DNA of 58,550 nucleotides from Candidatus Anaeroferrophillacea bacterium (lineage in GTDB: Bacteria; Desulfobacterota; Anaeroferrophillalia; Anaeroferrophillales; Anaeroferrophillaceae), in the NCBI GenBank assembly GCA_016933675.1, contig JAFGAM010000116.1:1-58550 (forward strand). Reading direction: 5' to 3'. Below the pieces are notes generated by a model. The model had not been told where the DNA came from, made no database searches, and worked only from the letters and a program-made list of their open reading frames with translations. The position numbers and the translations under genes are program-made. Below, one piece after another: positions 42,376-50,423 of this stretch. Within the stretch, counting starts at the first letter, position 1; the number at the start of each line of letters is the position of its first letter.

Positions 42376-42960
42376 ATGACGGCTGATGCGGCAGGTACCG
42401 TGCCCGTGAACGTCTGTGAACAGATCCGCCGGGTCCGCGACGAGCTGGGGGTGAGCCTCCAGGAACTGGGACAGCGCACCGGTTATTCCACCGCCGTGCT
42501 GTCCCAGATCGAGAACCATCTCATCTCGCCGTCGCTCGGTACCATGATCATCCTTGCCAAGGCGCTCAATGTACCCATCGGCCGATTCCTCGGCCATGAG
42601 GATACCGAGCCGTTCACCATCATTCGCCGTGACGAGCGGCAGACGGTGTCGCGCTTCGAATCCCGGGAGGGCTTCCGCTACGGCTACACCTATGAGTCCC
42701 TCGGGGTCGGCAAGCGGGACCGGAAGATGGAACCCTTCTGCCTCACCATGGAGCCCGCCACCCTGCCGTCCGGCCAGCTCTCGTCCCACGAGGGGGAGGA
42801 GTTCATCTACGTTCTCGAGGGCAGTATCGACGTGACCCTGTGGCAGCATACCGACGTGCTCGCGGCCGGTGACAGTATCTACTACGATTCCACCATCCCT
42901 CACCGGGTATGCTGTCACGGCGATGAGCCGGCCCGTATCCTCGCGGTCATTCATCCCTGA
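42376..42960 (+). CDS. XRE-family regulator with C-terminal cupin domain
   Basis: A 194-residue predicted transcriptional regulator. The helix-turn-helix covers residues ~10-65 (ICEQ-like start, ELGVSLQELGQRTGYSTAVL, SQIENHLISPSLGTMIILAK). A cupin sensor domain follows (MEPATLPSGQLSSHEGEEFI, YVLEGSIDVTLWQHTDVLAA, GDSIYYDSTIPHRVCCH). Such proteins often bind a small metabolite and control an adjacent operon; regulation of korDABC is the natural guess. ATG 42376 follows AAGGAAGGTGAGG; a GTG at 42349, overlapping the korC stop, would add nine residues. It ends the operon, followed by ~475 bp of non-coding DNA. Confidence 0.88.
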   Translation: MTADAAGTVPVNVCEQIRRVRDELGVSLQELGQRTGYSTAVLSQIENHLISPSLGTMIILAKALNVPIGRFLGHEDTEPFTIIRRDERQTVSRFESREGFRYGYTYESLGVGKRDRKMEPFCLTMEPATLPSGQLSSHEGEEFIYVLEGSIDVTLWQHTDVLAAGDSIYYDSTIPHRVCCHGDEPARILAVIHP

Positions 42961-43435
42961 CGGTTTTGCCGGCTTCTTAGTACATCCTTCATCTTCGTTG
43001 CCTGCCTGTTCGCGCCGTACGCGGACCGGCGCGGCAACCCGCGGGCGCGACAGATCAATCGCCCCCGCATCCGCGGACGCCTTCCCCCGCGGTGATGAAA
43101 TGCCCCGAAGCCGCGGCGATTTCGCCGCCGCCGGGACCTCCCATGCCCGTCCGGATGACGGGCCGGAACCTGAACGGTCGCATCCCCGCCATGTCGCCGC
43201 CGCGGTGTCAAAAGCTTCAACCGCGTCAAAAATATGACACCGACACCGAGTTTTTGACTTCCCGTGCTTAAGAAATAAGTGCATACTGCGAATATATCAG
43301 GAGTGTTTCGCGGCTGCCGGCGCCTTGCGCCGGGCCGCGGAATGCGGTTCCGGCACGTCGTGGTGCCGGTCGCCGCCACGTTTCCGGTGGTATCGGGTAT
43401 GACTATTGCAGAAGTCTCACGGGTGAGGAGTGACG
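42961..43435. other. Intergenic region before motA, containing element C
   Basis: About 475 bp. 42970-43031 is dispersed-element copy C. 43050-43240 is GC-rich with several short inverted repeats (CCGCGGACG..., GATGAAATGCC...). A TTGACT at 43254 and AT-rich sequence up to 43300 may hold the mot promoter, but no properly spaced -10, sigma-28 or sigma-54 site was convincing. Confidence 0.45.
42970..43031 (+). repeat. Dispersed intergenic element, copy C
   Basis: This copy reads CCGGCTTCTTAGTACATCCT, then TCATCTTCGTTGCCTGCC, a stem of GCGCCG/CGGCGC with a different loop, then GGCGCGGCAACCCGC. The shared flanks and changed stem are as in copies A and B. It is co-directional with motA. Confidence 0.7.
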
Positions 43436-44197
43436 ATGGATTTCGCGACGATTCTCGGCATCTTGTCCGCGTTCATACTGGTCTTTGCGGCCATTGCCAC
43501 CGGCAGCGGATTCGCCATTTTCATGAACCTGCCTTCGGCGCTTATCGTGCTGGGCGGGACGATGGGGGCGACGCTGATCAACTTTCCGCTGCGCGAGGTG
43601 TTCTCCATCCTGCGGGTGGTGAAGAACGCCTTCTTTGCCGATTCCTTCGAACCGGCCGAGGTCATCCCCGAGCTGGTGGCGCTGGCCCGAAAATCCCGCA
43701 AGAGCGGAATCCTGGCCCTTGAAGAGGCGAGCCTGAACAGCGATGACCATTTCATCCGCCAGGGCCTGACCCTGCTGGTTGACGGGCTGGATTCGGCGGC
43801 CATCGAGGATATTATGAGCATCGAGATCGACAACACCCGGGATCGTCATCAACTGGGTGCCGAAATTCTCACCAGCATGGGTAACGTGGCCCCGGCGATG
43901 GGGCTCATCGGGACCCTCATCGGCCTGGTGCAGATGCTCCAGACAATGGACGATCCCTCCCGCATCGGGCCGGCCATGGCCGTCGCCCTGTTGACAACAT
44001 TCTACGGCGCGATTCTTGCCAATATCTTTTTCCTTCCCCTGGCCGGGAAACTGCGCCGCCGCAGTCAGCAGGAGATATTCGCCAAGGGGATGGTGCTCGA
44101 GGGGGTCATCTCCATTGCCAAAGGCGAGAATCCCCGCATCATGGAACACAAACTGGAATCATATCTGCCCCGGGCGCAGCGGCGGGAAACGCCATGA
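43436..44197 (+). CDS. motA: Flagellar stator protein MotA
   Basis: A 253-residue inner-membrane proton (or sodium) channel component that turns the flagellar rotor. Four membrane helices are visible: ~4-22, ~30-50, ~145-170 and ~180-205. The cytoplasmic loop has the charged segment that meets FliG (VIPELVALARKSRKSGILAL). Family signature: LTSMGNVAPAMGLIGTLIGL, VQMLQTMDDPSRIGPAMAVA, LLTTFYGAILANIFFLPLAG. The RBS GAGGAG supports ATG 43436. It overlaps the first motB-like gene by 4 bp (ATGA). The ion type cannot be told from sequence alone. Confidence 0.94.
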   Translation: MDFATILGILSAFILVFAAIATGSGFAIFMNLPSALIVLGGTMGATLINFPLREVFSILRVVKNAFFADSFEPAEVIPELVALARKSRKSGILALEEASLNSDDHFIRQGLTLLVDGLDSAAIEDIMSIEIDNTRDRHQLGAEILTSMGNVAPAMGLIGTLIGLVQMLQTMDDPSRIGPAMAVALLTTFYGAILANIFFLPLAGKLRRRSQQEIFAKGMVLEGVISIAKGENPRIMEHKLESYLPRAQRRETP

Positions 44198-44952
44198 GGC
44201 GGCGCCGTCCGGAAAACCGCCGGCCGGGAGGTGTCGGCGCGCGATTCGGTTCGCTGATGTTCGGTGCCGGCGGGCGGGAGAACTTCGTTGTGCTGATGAC
44301 CTCACTGAGCATGATCCTGCTGGCCTTTTTCATCCTGCTTTATTCCATTGCGGTTCTCGACGAGCAGCGGCGGCTGGCGGCCCTGGGATCCCTGCTGGGG
44401 AGTTTCGGCTTCATGCCTGGCGGGTTCAGCCTGTCCATCAATGAAGATGCCGGTCAGGAGCCGCTGCCGCCGTCACTGTTCGACGACAACGCCGCGGTGC
44501 TGCGCTCCCGGCTGCAGGCGTTCCTGGTCCAGCGCGGGATCAGTGATGCGCCCGGGGTGCGGCGGCTGGAGGACGGGACGGCGGTTGATTTTCGTTCCCT
44601 GGAGATCTTTTCGCCGGCCGGCAGCGAATTGACCGCGACCGGCCGGCAGGTGTTGCTGGAGATCTCCCGGCTCGTGCGGGCCGGTGGCAACAACCGGCTG
44701 ACGATTACCGGCTACGGCGATGCGGGGAACGAAACGTCACTGCGGCAGGCTGCCCTGCGGGCCACGGCGGCGTACCGGTTCCTCGTGCAGCACGGCGGTC
44801 TTGATCCCCATTCTCTGGAGATGGCCGGCGCGGTGCCGGCCGGTCCGGGACCATTGACCATCGAGATCCGTGGTGGCCGGCTGGGTTCGGCGACTGAAGA
44901 CCGGGAGCGCGTTTACCGTTTCCGGGATTTTTCCGTTCCCCTGTCCCGCTGA
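44194..44952 (+). CDS. MotB-like stator protein lacking the channel Asp
   Basis: A 252-residue protein with one N-terminal membrane helix and an OmpA-like periplasmic domain (residues ~120-230, DFRSLEIFSPAGSELTATGR, NRLTITGYGDAGNETSLRQA). It resembles MotB, but the helix reads FVVLMTSLSMILLAFFILLY: relative to the next gene's VTLSDLLILLLTFF, the proton-carrying Asp is Ser37. The protein therefore should not conduct ions by itself. It may form mixed stators with the Asp-containing partner, or have another structural role. The OmpA domain is also less conserved than usual. The start overlaps the motA stop, so it is translated with it. Confidence 0.75.
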   Translation: MRRRRPENRRPGGVGARFGSLMFGAGGRENFVVLMTSLSMILLAFFILLYSIAVLDEQRRLAALGSLLGSFGFMPGGFSLSINEDAGQEPLPPSLFDDNAAVLRSRLQAFLVQRGISDAPGVRRLEDGTAVDFRSLEIFSPAGSELTATGRQVLLEISRLVRAGGNNRLTITGYGDAGNETSLRQAALRATAAYRFLVQHGGLDPHSLEMAGAVPAGPGPLTIEIRGGRLGSATEDRERVYRFRDFSVPLSR

Positions 44953-44977
44953 TCGCGGCGGCTGGTGGAGGAAGGTG

Positions 44978-45724
44978 ATGAGTCGCATACGGCGAACGGT
45001 ATTTCGGGAACCGACGAAACAGATCTGCTGGATGGTGACCCTCTCGGATCTTCTCATCCTGCTGTTGACCTTTTTTGTTCTCCTGATCTCCATGTCCTCC
45101 ATGGATATGCGTGCGTTCCGGCGCATCTTCGGCGCCTTCCCCGCCGCTCTGGGAATCCTCGAGATGGGCGGCGGTTCGCTGGTGACCTCGCCGGATGATG
45201 AACTCATCGAGGTGAAGCCCGAGCGTGTCCGGCGCATCGTCGACCTGGCCGCCCTGCGCAAGCTCTCGCCAAAACTGTCGCTGCTCCTCGACCGGCTTGA
45301 GGAGGAGGCCGCGACCCGGCGGCTGCGGGTTGCCGCAGTGGATGACGACCTCCGTCTGCGGATTGCCGGTGACCACCTTTTCGGTACCCTCGATGCCGGT
45401 CTCCGGGAATCGGGGGAGGCCCTGCTGGAGGTCTTGGGGCGGTTTGCCGCCGGCCAGCCGGGCGCGGTGACGGTGGAGGTTTATACCGACAACTTTCCGT
45501 TGTCCACCGCGGCCTTTGCCGATAACTGGGATCTGGCGGCGGCCCGGGGAGAGATTGTCGTGCGCCAGTTGATCCGCCGGGGCGTTGCCGCGCAACGACT
45601 GCGGCTGACCGCGTTCGGTCCCGACAACCCCGCGGTGGTCAACGACACCGCGGGGCACCGGGCCGAGAATCGCCGCATCGTCATCGTGATTTCCGACTGG
45701 GTCCGGGAGCGTGACCGGGAGTAA
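44978..45724 (+). CDS. motB: Flagellar stator protein MotB
   Basis: A 248-residue MotB. The single membrane helix has the hallmark CWMVTLSDLLILLLTFFVLL with Asp24 as the ion-carrying residue, followed by the plug-like segment SMSSMDMRAFRRIFG. The OmpA-like peptidoglycan-binding domain covers ~110-240 (LRIAGDHLFGTLDAGLRESG, VTVEVYTDNFPLS, RLTAFGPDNPAVVNDTAGHR and AENRRIVIVISD). GGAGGAAGGTG precedes ATG 44978, 25 bp after the Asp-less paralogue. It is the canonical partner of MotA. Confidence 0.92.
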   Translation: MSRIRRTVFREPTKQICWMVTLSDLLILLLTFFVLLISMSSMDMRAFRRIFGAFPAALGILEMGGGSLVTSPDDELIEVKPERVRRIVDLAALRKLSPKLSLLLDRLEEEAATRRLRVAAVDDDLRLRIAGDHLFGTLDAGLRESGEALLEVLGRFAAGQPGAVTVEVYTDNFPLSTAAFADNWDLAAARGEIVVRQLIRRGVAAQRLRLTAFGPDNPAVVNDTAGHRAENRRIVIVISDWVRERDRE

Positions 45725-45840
45725 TCCGGCTCCCGCCGCCGTACCACGGTCGTCAGCCGCGGGTGCTGCCGTGACCGGTCGGGGCGGGGACGCGGAAACG
45801 GCGGAATTGATTGAAACTGAAAGAGAAACGGGGGATGGCC

Positions 45841-46353
45841 ATGGCCAAAGACGATATCAATTCGCAAAATGGTGACGCGACCGCGGAAGAGGGGAAAAAA
45901 TCCGGCAAACTGCGCCTGATCATCATCATTGTGTCGGCGCTGCTGGTGCTGGGCGGCGGCGGGTTTGCCGCTTACTATTTCCTCTTCGCGCCGAAGCCGC
46001 CGTCACCCGAGGAACGGGCGCGGCTCGCGGAGGAGGCCAAAAAACCCGAGATTCTGCCGGTGTTCGCCCTCAAGCCTTTTGTCGTCAACCTCGCCGACAG
46101 CAAGTCGCGGCGGTACCTCAAGACCACCCTCAAGCTGGAGCTGAGCAGCCCGGAACTCCAGGAGGAACTGGAAAAGCGGCAGCCCCAGGTGCGTGACGTG
46201 ATCCTGACGCTGTTGAGTTCGAAAACCGCCGACGAGGTCAATTCCATGGAGGGCAAGTTCCTCCTGCGTGAGGAAGTCGTCAAGCGGATCAATACCTTTC
46301 TGGTAACCGGCAAGGTGACCAAGGTTTTTCTGGAGGAGTTCGTCGTTCAGTAG
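45841..46353 (+). CDS. fliL: Flagellar basal body-associated protein FliL
   Basis: A 170-residue single-pass inner-membrane protein that supports stator function. It has a charged N-terminus, a membrane helix (~26-48, LRLIIIIVSALLVLGGGGFA) and a periplasmic domain with PVFALKPFVVNLADSKSRRY, LKTTLKLELSSPELQEELEK and RQPQVRDVILTLLSSKTADE. These are standard FliL blocks. The start is taken at ATG 45841, ~6 bases after GGGGG; ATG 45835 or TTG 45811 are alternatives. It begins the rotor/export operon with fliM 23 bp downstream. Confidence 0.92.
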   Translation: MAKDDINSQNGDATAEEGKKSGKLRLIIIIVSALLVLGGGGFAAYYFLFAPKPPSPEERARLAEEAKKPEILPVFALKPFVVNLADSKSRRYLKTTLKLELSSPELQEELEKRQPQVRDVILTLLSSKTADEVNSMEGKFLLREEVVKRINTFLVTGKVTKVFLEEFVVQ

Positions 46354-46376
46354 CGTGAGCGTCGGCGGGAGGCCCC

Positions 46377-47372
46377 ATGAGCAGCCAGGTACTGACCCAG
46401 GAAGAGATCGATGCGTTACTGCAGGGTGTCAGTGGCGGGGATATCGAAACGGAGACCGATGTCGCGGTTGCCGACGAGGATATCACCCACTACGACCTGA
46501 CCAGCCAGGAGCGGATCATCCGCGGCAAGATGCCGACCCTGGAGATCATCAACCAGCGGTTTTCGCGCAACTTCCGCGCCGCCCTGTCGGGGCTTCTGCA
46601 CCGGGTCATCGATGTCACGCCGCTGGTCACCGACATGATGAAGTTCGGTGAATTCCTTAAAACCATCCCGGTGCCGGCGAGTATCCATCTGTTCAAGATG
46701 GAGCCGCTGCGCGGCCTGGCGTTGCTGGTGGTGGAGAGCAAACTGGTATTCTCCCTCATCGATATGTTCTTCGGCGGCAGCGGCCGGGATACGGTCAAGG
46801 TCGAGGGGCGGGATTTCACTGCCATCGAAGAGCGGGTTATCCGCCGGGTGGTGATGGCGGCGCTGGAATGCATGGGGGAGGCCTGGAATCCCATCCACGA
46901 GGTCGATTTTGCCTTCGTCCGTTCCGAGATCAACCCGCAGTTTGTTACCATCGTGCCGCCCAGCGACGTGGTTATCCTGTCCACCTATACCCTCGAGATG
47001 GAGGAGTTCTCCGGGGCGATCACCGTGTGCGTGCCCTATTCCCTGGTGGAGCCGTTGCGCAACAAGCTCTACGCCGGGTTTCAGAGCGAACGGCTGGAGG
47101 TCGACGTCACCTGGCTCAAACGGCTCATCAGCCGGCTGCTGGAGGTGGACGTGGAGCTTTCGGCGGTGCTGGGAACGGCGGTTGTTACCCCGCGCCAACT
47201 TATGGGAATGCGGGTCGGCGATGTTATGACCCTGCAGCAGGACGCCGGTGAACACATCCGGGTAAAGGTTGAAAACCTGGTAAAATTCCGCGGGATTGCC
47301 GGCAGTTCCAAAGGCTCGAAGGCGGTGCGGATGACCGAGAAACTGACCGGCTTGAAGGGAGGAACCCGATGA
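46377..47372 (+). CDS. fliM: Flagellar motor switch protein FliM
   Basis: A 331-residue C-ring protein that binds phosphorylated CheY and sets rotation direction. The N-terminal CheY-binding peptide is VLTQEEIDALLQGVSG. The middle domain has YDLTSQERIIRGKMPTLEII, NQRFSRNFRAALSGLLHRVI and LKTIPVPASIHLFKMEPLRG. The C-terminal SpoA domain (VDVELSAVLGTAVVTPRQLM) pairs with FliN. No missing segments. It overlaps fliN by 4 bp. Confidence 0.97.
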   Translation: MSSQVLTQEEIDALLQGVSGGDIETETDVAVADEDITHYDLTSQERIIRGKMPTLEIINQRFSRNFRAALSGLLHRVIDVTPLVTDMMKFGEFLKTIPVPASIHLFKMEPLRGLALLVVESKLVFSLIDMFFGGSGRDTVKVEGRDFTAIEERVIRRVVMAALECMGEAWNPIHEVDFAFVRSEINPQFVTIVPPSDVVILSTYTLEMEEFSGAITVCVPYSLVEPLRNKLYAGFQSERLEVDVTWLKRLISRLLEVDVELSAVLGTAVVTPRQLMGMRVGDVMTLQQDAGEHIRVKVENLVKFRGIAGSSKGSKAVRMTEKLTGLKGGTR

Positions 47373-47905
47373 CCGACGATCTGTTCGAACAGGTGAAACG
47401 CGAGATGGAGGAGAGCCAGGCCAAAGGCAGGTCGGGATCGTCGGGCGCCGCCGCCGAAAAATCGGCCGAGGAGCTGGTCGACGAGATCTCCTGGGATGAC
47501 GTGACCGCCGATCTCGAGGACCAGCGCCGCATGATCAAGGATGAAGCGTCCGGAAAGAAGGCGCCCACCGCGGCCGCCGCCGGGGGCCGGGATGAGGATG
47601 ACGACCTGCTGCCGTCGCTGGACGCCGAGCAGCGGCGGCATCTGCCGGGGAATATCGGCTTTATTCTCGATATTCCCCTGCAACTCTCGGTGGAACTCGG
47701 GCGTACCCGGATGATTATCAACGATCTCCTGCAGCTCGGCCAGGGTTCGGTGGTCGAACTGGAGAAGCTCGCCGGCGAACCCCTGGATGTTCTGGTCAAC
47801 AACAAGCTCGTGGCCCGCGGCGAGGTGGTGGTGGTGAACGAGAAATTCGGCATCCGGCTGACGGACATAATCAGTCCCATTGAACGGATCGAGCAGCTGA
47901 AATGA
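47369..47905 (+). CDS. fliN: Flagellar motor switch protein FliN
   Basis: A 178-residue C-ring protein. The C-terminal SpoA domain (residues ~90-178) is typical: FILDIPLQLSVELGRTRMII, NDLLQLGQGSVVELEKLAGE, PLDVLVNNKLVARGEVVVVN and EKFGIRLTDIISPIERI. The N-terminal ~85 residues are charged and low-complexity, longer than in E. coli FliN. It is fused by ATGA overlaps to fliM before and fliO after (47902-47905). Confidence 0.96.
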   Translation: MTDDLFEQVKREMEESQAKGRSGSSGAAAEKSAEELVDEISWDDVTADLEDQRRMIKDEASGKKAPTAAAAGGRDEDDDLLPSLDAEQRRHLPGNIGFILDIPLQLSVELGRTRMIINDLLQLGQGSVVELEKLAGEPLDVLVNNKLVARGEVVVVNEKFGIRLTDIISPIERIEQLK

Positions 47906-49032
47906 AACCGCGACGAATGACGGCGATGGTTGGGGTGCTGGTCCTCGTTCTCCTGCTGTATGTCTGCGGCAATGCCCCGGCGGTGGAACCGGTGTACCAT
48001 CCGGCGGACGGGCGCATGGTGTTTACCGTTCCCGGGCCGCTGGCGGACGGCGAACCCATGGTGCGCTTCATCGAGGAGGACGATACCCTGCTGGTGCCGC
48101 TGCCCTTCATGGAGCCCGCGCCGGCGGTGTTTTTCAATGATTTCGACGACGAATGGATCACCGGCTACGGCATCGTCGAGCGGCCGGTGGGTTTTTGCTG
48201 GATCTTTGCCAAACGCGACGAGGCGATGGACCTGAAACGCTATCTGGCGGCGACCACCGCCGGCGGTCGGCTGGTGCTGACCCTGATGAAACCCTATCGG
48301 CAGGCCGCCGTCCAACCGGCGCCGGCGGTAACGGCAGCCCCGGTTTCGCCCGCACCGGCGGCGAGTGAACCGGCCCGGCCTCAGTCGGCGGCGCCGGCGA
48401 CGTCTTCGCCGGCGGAGGCAAAACTGTCGCGGCTGAACGCGTTGCTTGCCGGGGATACGCCGCCGGCCGGCGGGGCGCCGGCGGCAACCGCGGCCACGCC
48501 GCCCTCGCTGCTGGGTTCCGGCGTCCGCATGGCTTCGGTGCTCTGCGGTGTGCTGGCGCTCTTTTTGCTGCTGGTCGGGCCGCTCAAAAAGGGGCTCGCC
48601 CGGTTCGGCGGCGGCAGCGGTGATCCGCGCGGCCTGGTCCGGGTACTCAGGACCGTGCCCCTGGGGATGAAGCGGCAGATCATGTTCATCGAGATCGCCG
48701 GCGAGGTGCTGGTGGTCGGTGCCTCCGGGGACCGGTTGTCGCTGCTGACCAGAATCGACGACCCGGCGAAGGTCGAGGAACTGCGGCTCGGTGCCGGTGC
48801 CTCCGGTACCTCCGCCCGTGCCGGCGGTTTCGCCCGCACCCTGAGAGCCGCCTGGCGCCGGTCGCCGTCGGCGGTGCCGGAGGCGCCGGCGCGCCCCGCC
48901 GGTGATGTCGCCCGGGAACCACGGCACGATTCGTCTCCCCCCTCGGAACCCGCCGCGCCGGACGCGGACGATCTCTATGGTCAGGTGGTGGACCAGATCA
49001 AGCAGCGACTGCAGGATTTACCCCGGCTGTGA
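47902..49032 (+). CDS. fliO: Flagellar biosynthesis protein FliO (extended)
   Basis: A 376-residue protein. The FliO core is the membrane helix (MASVLCGVLALFLLLVGPLK, residues ~212-232) followed by a cytoplasmic segment VRVLRTVPLGMKRQIMFIEI, then EVLVVGASGDRLSLLTRI. FliO helps assemble the FliP ring. Most FliO proteins are ~100-150 residues; this one has a signal-like hydrophobic N-terminus, a ~190-residue periplasmic extension with an AMIN-like start (VYHPADGRMVFTVPG) and an Ala/Pro linker. Position between fliN and fliP confirms the call. Its stop is followed by repeat DNA (second repeat family, copy 2) rather than directly by fliP. Confidence 0.88.
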   Translation: MKPRRMTAMVGVLVLVLLLYVCGNAPAVEPVYHPADGRMVFTVPGPLADGEPMVRFIEEDDTLLVPLPFMEPAPAVFFNDFDDEWITGYGIVERPVGFCWIFAKRDEAMDLKRYLAATTAGGRLVLTLMKPYRQAAVQPAPAVTAAPVSPAPAASEPARPQSAAPATSSPAEAKLSRLNALLAGDTPPAGGAPAATAATPPSLLGSGVRMASVLCGVLALFLLLVGPLKKGLARFGGGSGDPRGLVRVLRTVPLGMKRQIMFIEIAGEVLVVGASGDRLSLLTRIDDPAKVEELRLGAGASGTSARAGGFARTLRAAWRRSPSAVPEAPARPAGDVAREPRHDSSPPSEPAAPDADDLYGQVVDQIKQRLQDLPRL

Positions 49033-49046
49033 AGCGCCGTTGTTCA

Positions 49047-49220
49047 GGAGTCGGGAGACAGAGGTCGGGAGTCGGGAGTCAGCGCCCCACGCTGCCCGCG
49101 GCAGTGATTCATCATCAAGTAACTTCGCGCTGAACTCGGCAAACATCATTTATAGGTAAAAGAATATACCTTTGCAGATCATGCACTTGGAGTTAAGTTG
49201 CGGGAAAGCAGACGGGAGAC
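49047..49220 (+). repeat. Second repeat family, copy 2
   Basis: Matches 38345-38520 over ~120 bp: CCCACGCTGCCCGCGGCAG, CATCAAGTAACTTCGCGCTG, AACTCGGCAAA, a stem (AGGTAAAAGAATATACCT) and CTTTGCAG. It is flanked on both sides by GGGAGTCGGGAGTC-type strings. The stem differs from copy 1 by an extra pair on both arms. It separates fliO from fliP inside an otherwise tight operon. Confidence 0.88.
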
Positions 49221-49308
49221 GGGAGTCGGGGGATCATGACCAACCGGGACCCGGGGCCGGACGCTCGGGTTTGCTGAATGCTGCCACAGGGTTGAGGAAG
49301 AACGAACG

Positions 49309-50133
49309 ATGAAGCGCCACCAACCGATTTTTCTGCCGCAATCTCCGCCGTCGGCGTTGCGGTTCCGCTTCGCCGCCGGCTGCTGGCGGGTGGTGACGCT
49401 GCTGCCGTTGCTCGGCGTCGCGCTGTTGCTGGTGCCGGCGGCGGGCGTTTTTGCAGCGGAGCTGGCGATCCCGCCGATCCGCATCGATCTTGGCGGCGGT
49501 CAAACCCAGCAGGTGTCGATGGCGCTGCAGATCCTATTCCTGCTCACCGTGCTGTCTCTGGCGCCGGCGATCCTGGTGCTGATGACCTCCTTCACCCGCC
49601 TGGTGGTGGTCTTCCATTTCCTGCGCCAGGCCCTGGGCACCCAGCAGATGCCACCCAACCAGGTACTGGTGGGCCTGAGTCTCTTCCTGACCCTGTTCAT
49701 CATGTATCCGGTGTTCCAACAGATCAACGACCAGGCGCTGAATCCGTACCTGGCCGAGGAGATCGGTCGTCAGGAGGCGTATACCGCCGCCATGCGGCCC
49801 ATCCGCCAGTTCATGTTCAACGAAACGCGGGAGAACGATCTGGCGTTGTTTATCAATATGGCCGGCGGCGAGCGGCCGCACACCGTCGATGATATCGGTA
49901 CCCACGTGCTGATCCCGGCCTTTGTCATCAGCGAGTTGAAAACCGCCTTTCAGATCGGGTTTCTGATCTATATACCGTTTCTCATCCTCGATATGGTGGT
50001 CGCCAGCGTGCTGCTGTCCATGGGGATGATGATGCTGCCGCCGATCATGATTTCGCTGCCCTTCAAGCTGGTGCTGTTCGTCCTGGCCGACGGCTGGCAC
50101 CTGATGGTCGGGTCGCTGATGCGGAGTTTCTAG
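49309..50133 (+). CDS. fliP: Flagellar export apparatus protein FliP
   Basis: A 274-residue membrane protein of the flagellar type III export gate. A cleavable N-terminal signal (residues ~20-50, VVTLLPLLGVALLLVPAAGV) precedes the core. Conserved segments are LQILFLLTVLSLAPAILVLM, TSFTRLVVVFHFLRQALGTQ, QMPPNQVLVGLSLFLTLFIM, LIPAFVISELKTAFQIGFLI and VASVLLSMGMMMLPPIMISL. It is separated from fliO by ~275 bp with a repeat; fliQ follows 12 bp later. Confidence 0.97.
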   Translation: MKRHQPIFLPQSPPSALRFRFAAGCWRVVTLLPLLGVALLLVPAAGVFAAELAIPPIRIDLGGGQTQQVSMALQILFLLTVLSLAPAILVLMTSFTRLVVVFHFLRQALGTQQMPPNQVLVGLSLFLTLFIMYPVFQQINDQALNPYLAEEIGRQEAYTAAMRPIRQFMFNETRENDLALFINMAGGERPHTVDDIGTHVLIPAFVISELKTAFQIGFLIYIPFLILDMVVASVLLSMGMMMLPPIMISLPFKLVLFVLADGWHLMVGSLMRSF

Positions 50134-50145
50134 GAGAGCTGGAGT

Positions 50146-50415
50146 ATGACGCCGGATTTCGTCGTGGGTTTTGCCCGCCAGGCGCTGGAAACGACGCTGA
50201 TGGTATCGGCGCCGATGCTGATCTTCGGTCTGGTGGTGGGGCTTTTGATCAGCATCTTCCAGGCGGTGACCTCGATCCAGGAGATGACCCTGACCTTCAT
50301 TCCCAAGATCCTCGCCGTTTTCCTGTCACTGATCATCTTCTTTCCCTGGATCATGCGCTACCTGGTGGATTTCACCGTGCGGTTGCTTACCGATATCCCC
50401 CGGATCATCGGCTAG
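50146..50415 (+). CDS. fliQ: Flagellar export apparatus protein FliQ
   Basis: An 89-residue two-helix membrane protein: VVGFARQALETTLMVSAPML, IFGLVVGLLISIFQAVTSIQ, EMTLTFIPKILAVFLSLIIF. This is the complete FliQ pattern; it joins FliP and FliR to make the export gate. RBS GGAGAGCTGGAG precedes the ATG. It ends 8 bp before fliR. Confidence 0.97.
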   Translation: MTPDFVVGFARQALETTLMVSAPMLIFGLVVGLLISIFQAVTSIQEMTLTFIPKILAVFLSLIIFFPWIMRYLVDFTVRLLTDIPRIIG

Positions 50416-50423
50416 ACGAGAAC

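Noticed and set aside
43254-43300. Sigma-28 or sigma-54 promoter before motA
   Set aside because: No TAAA/GCCGATAA or TGGCAC/TTGC pair with correct spacing was found; only a lone TTGACT.
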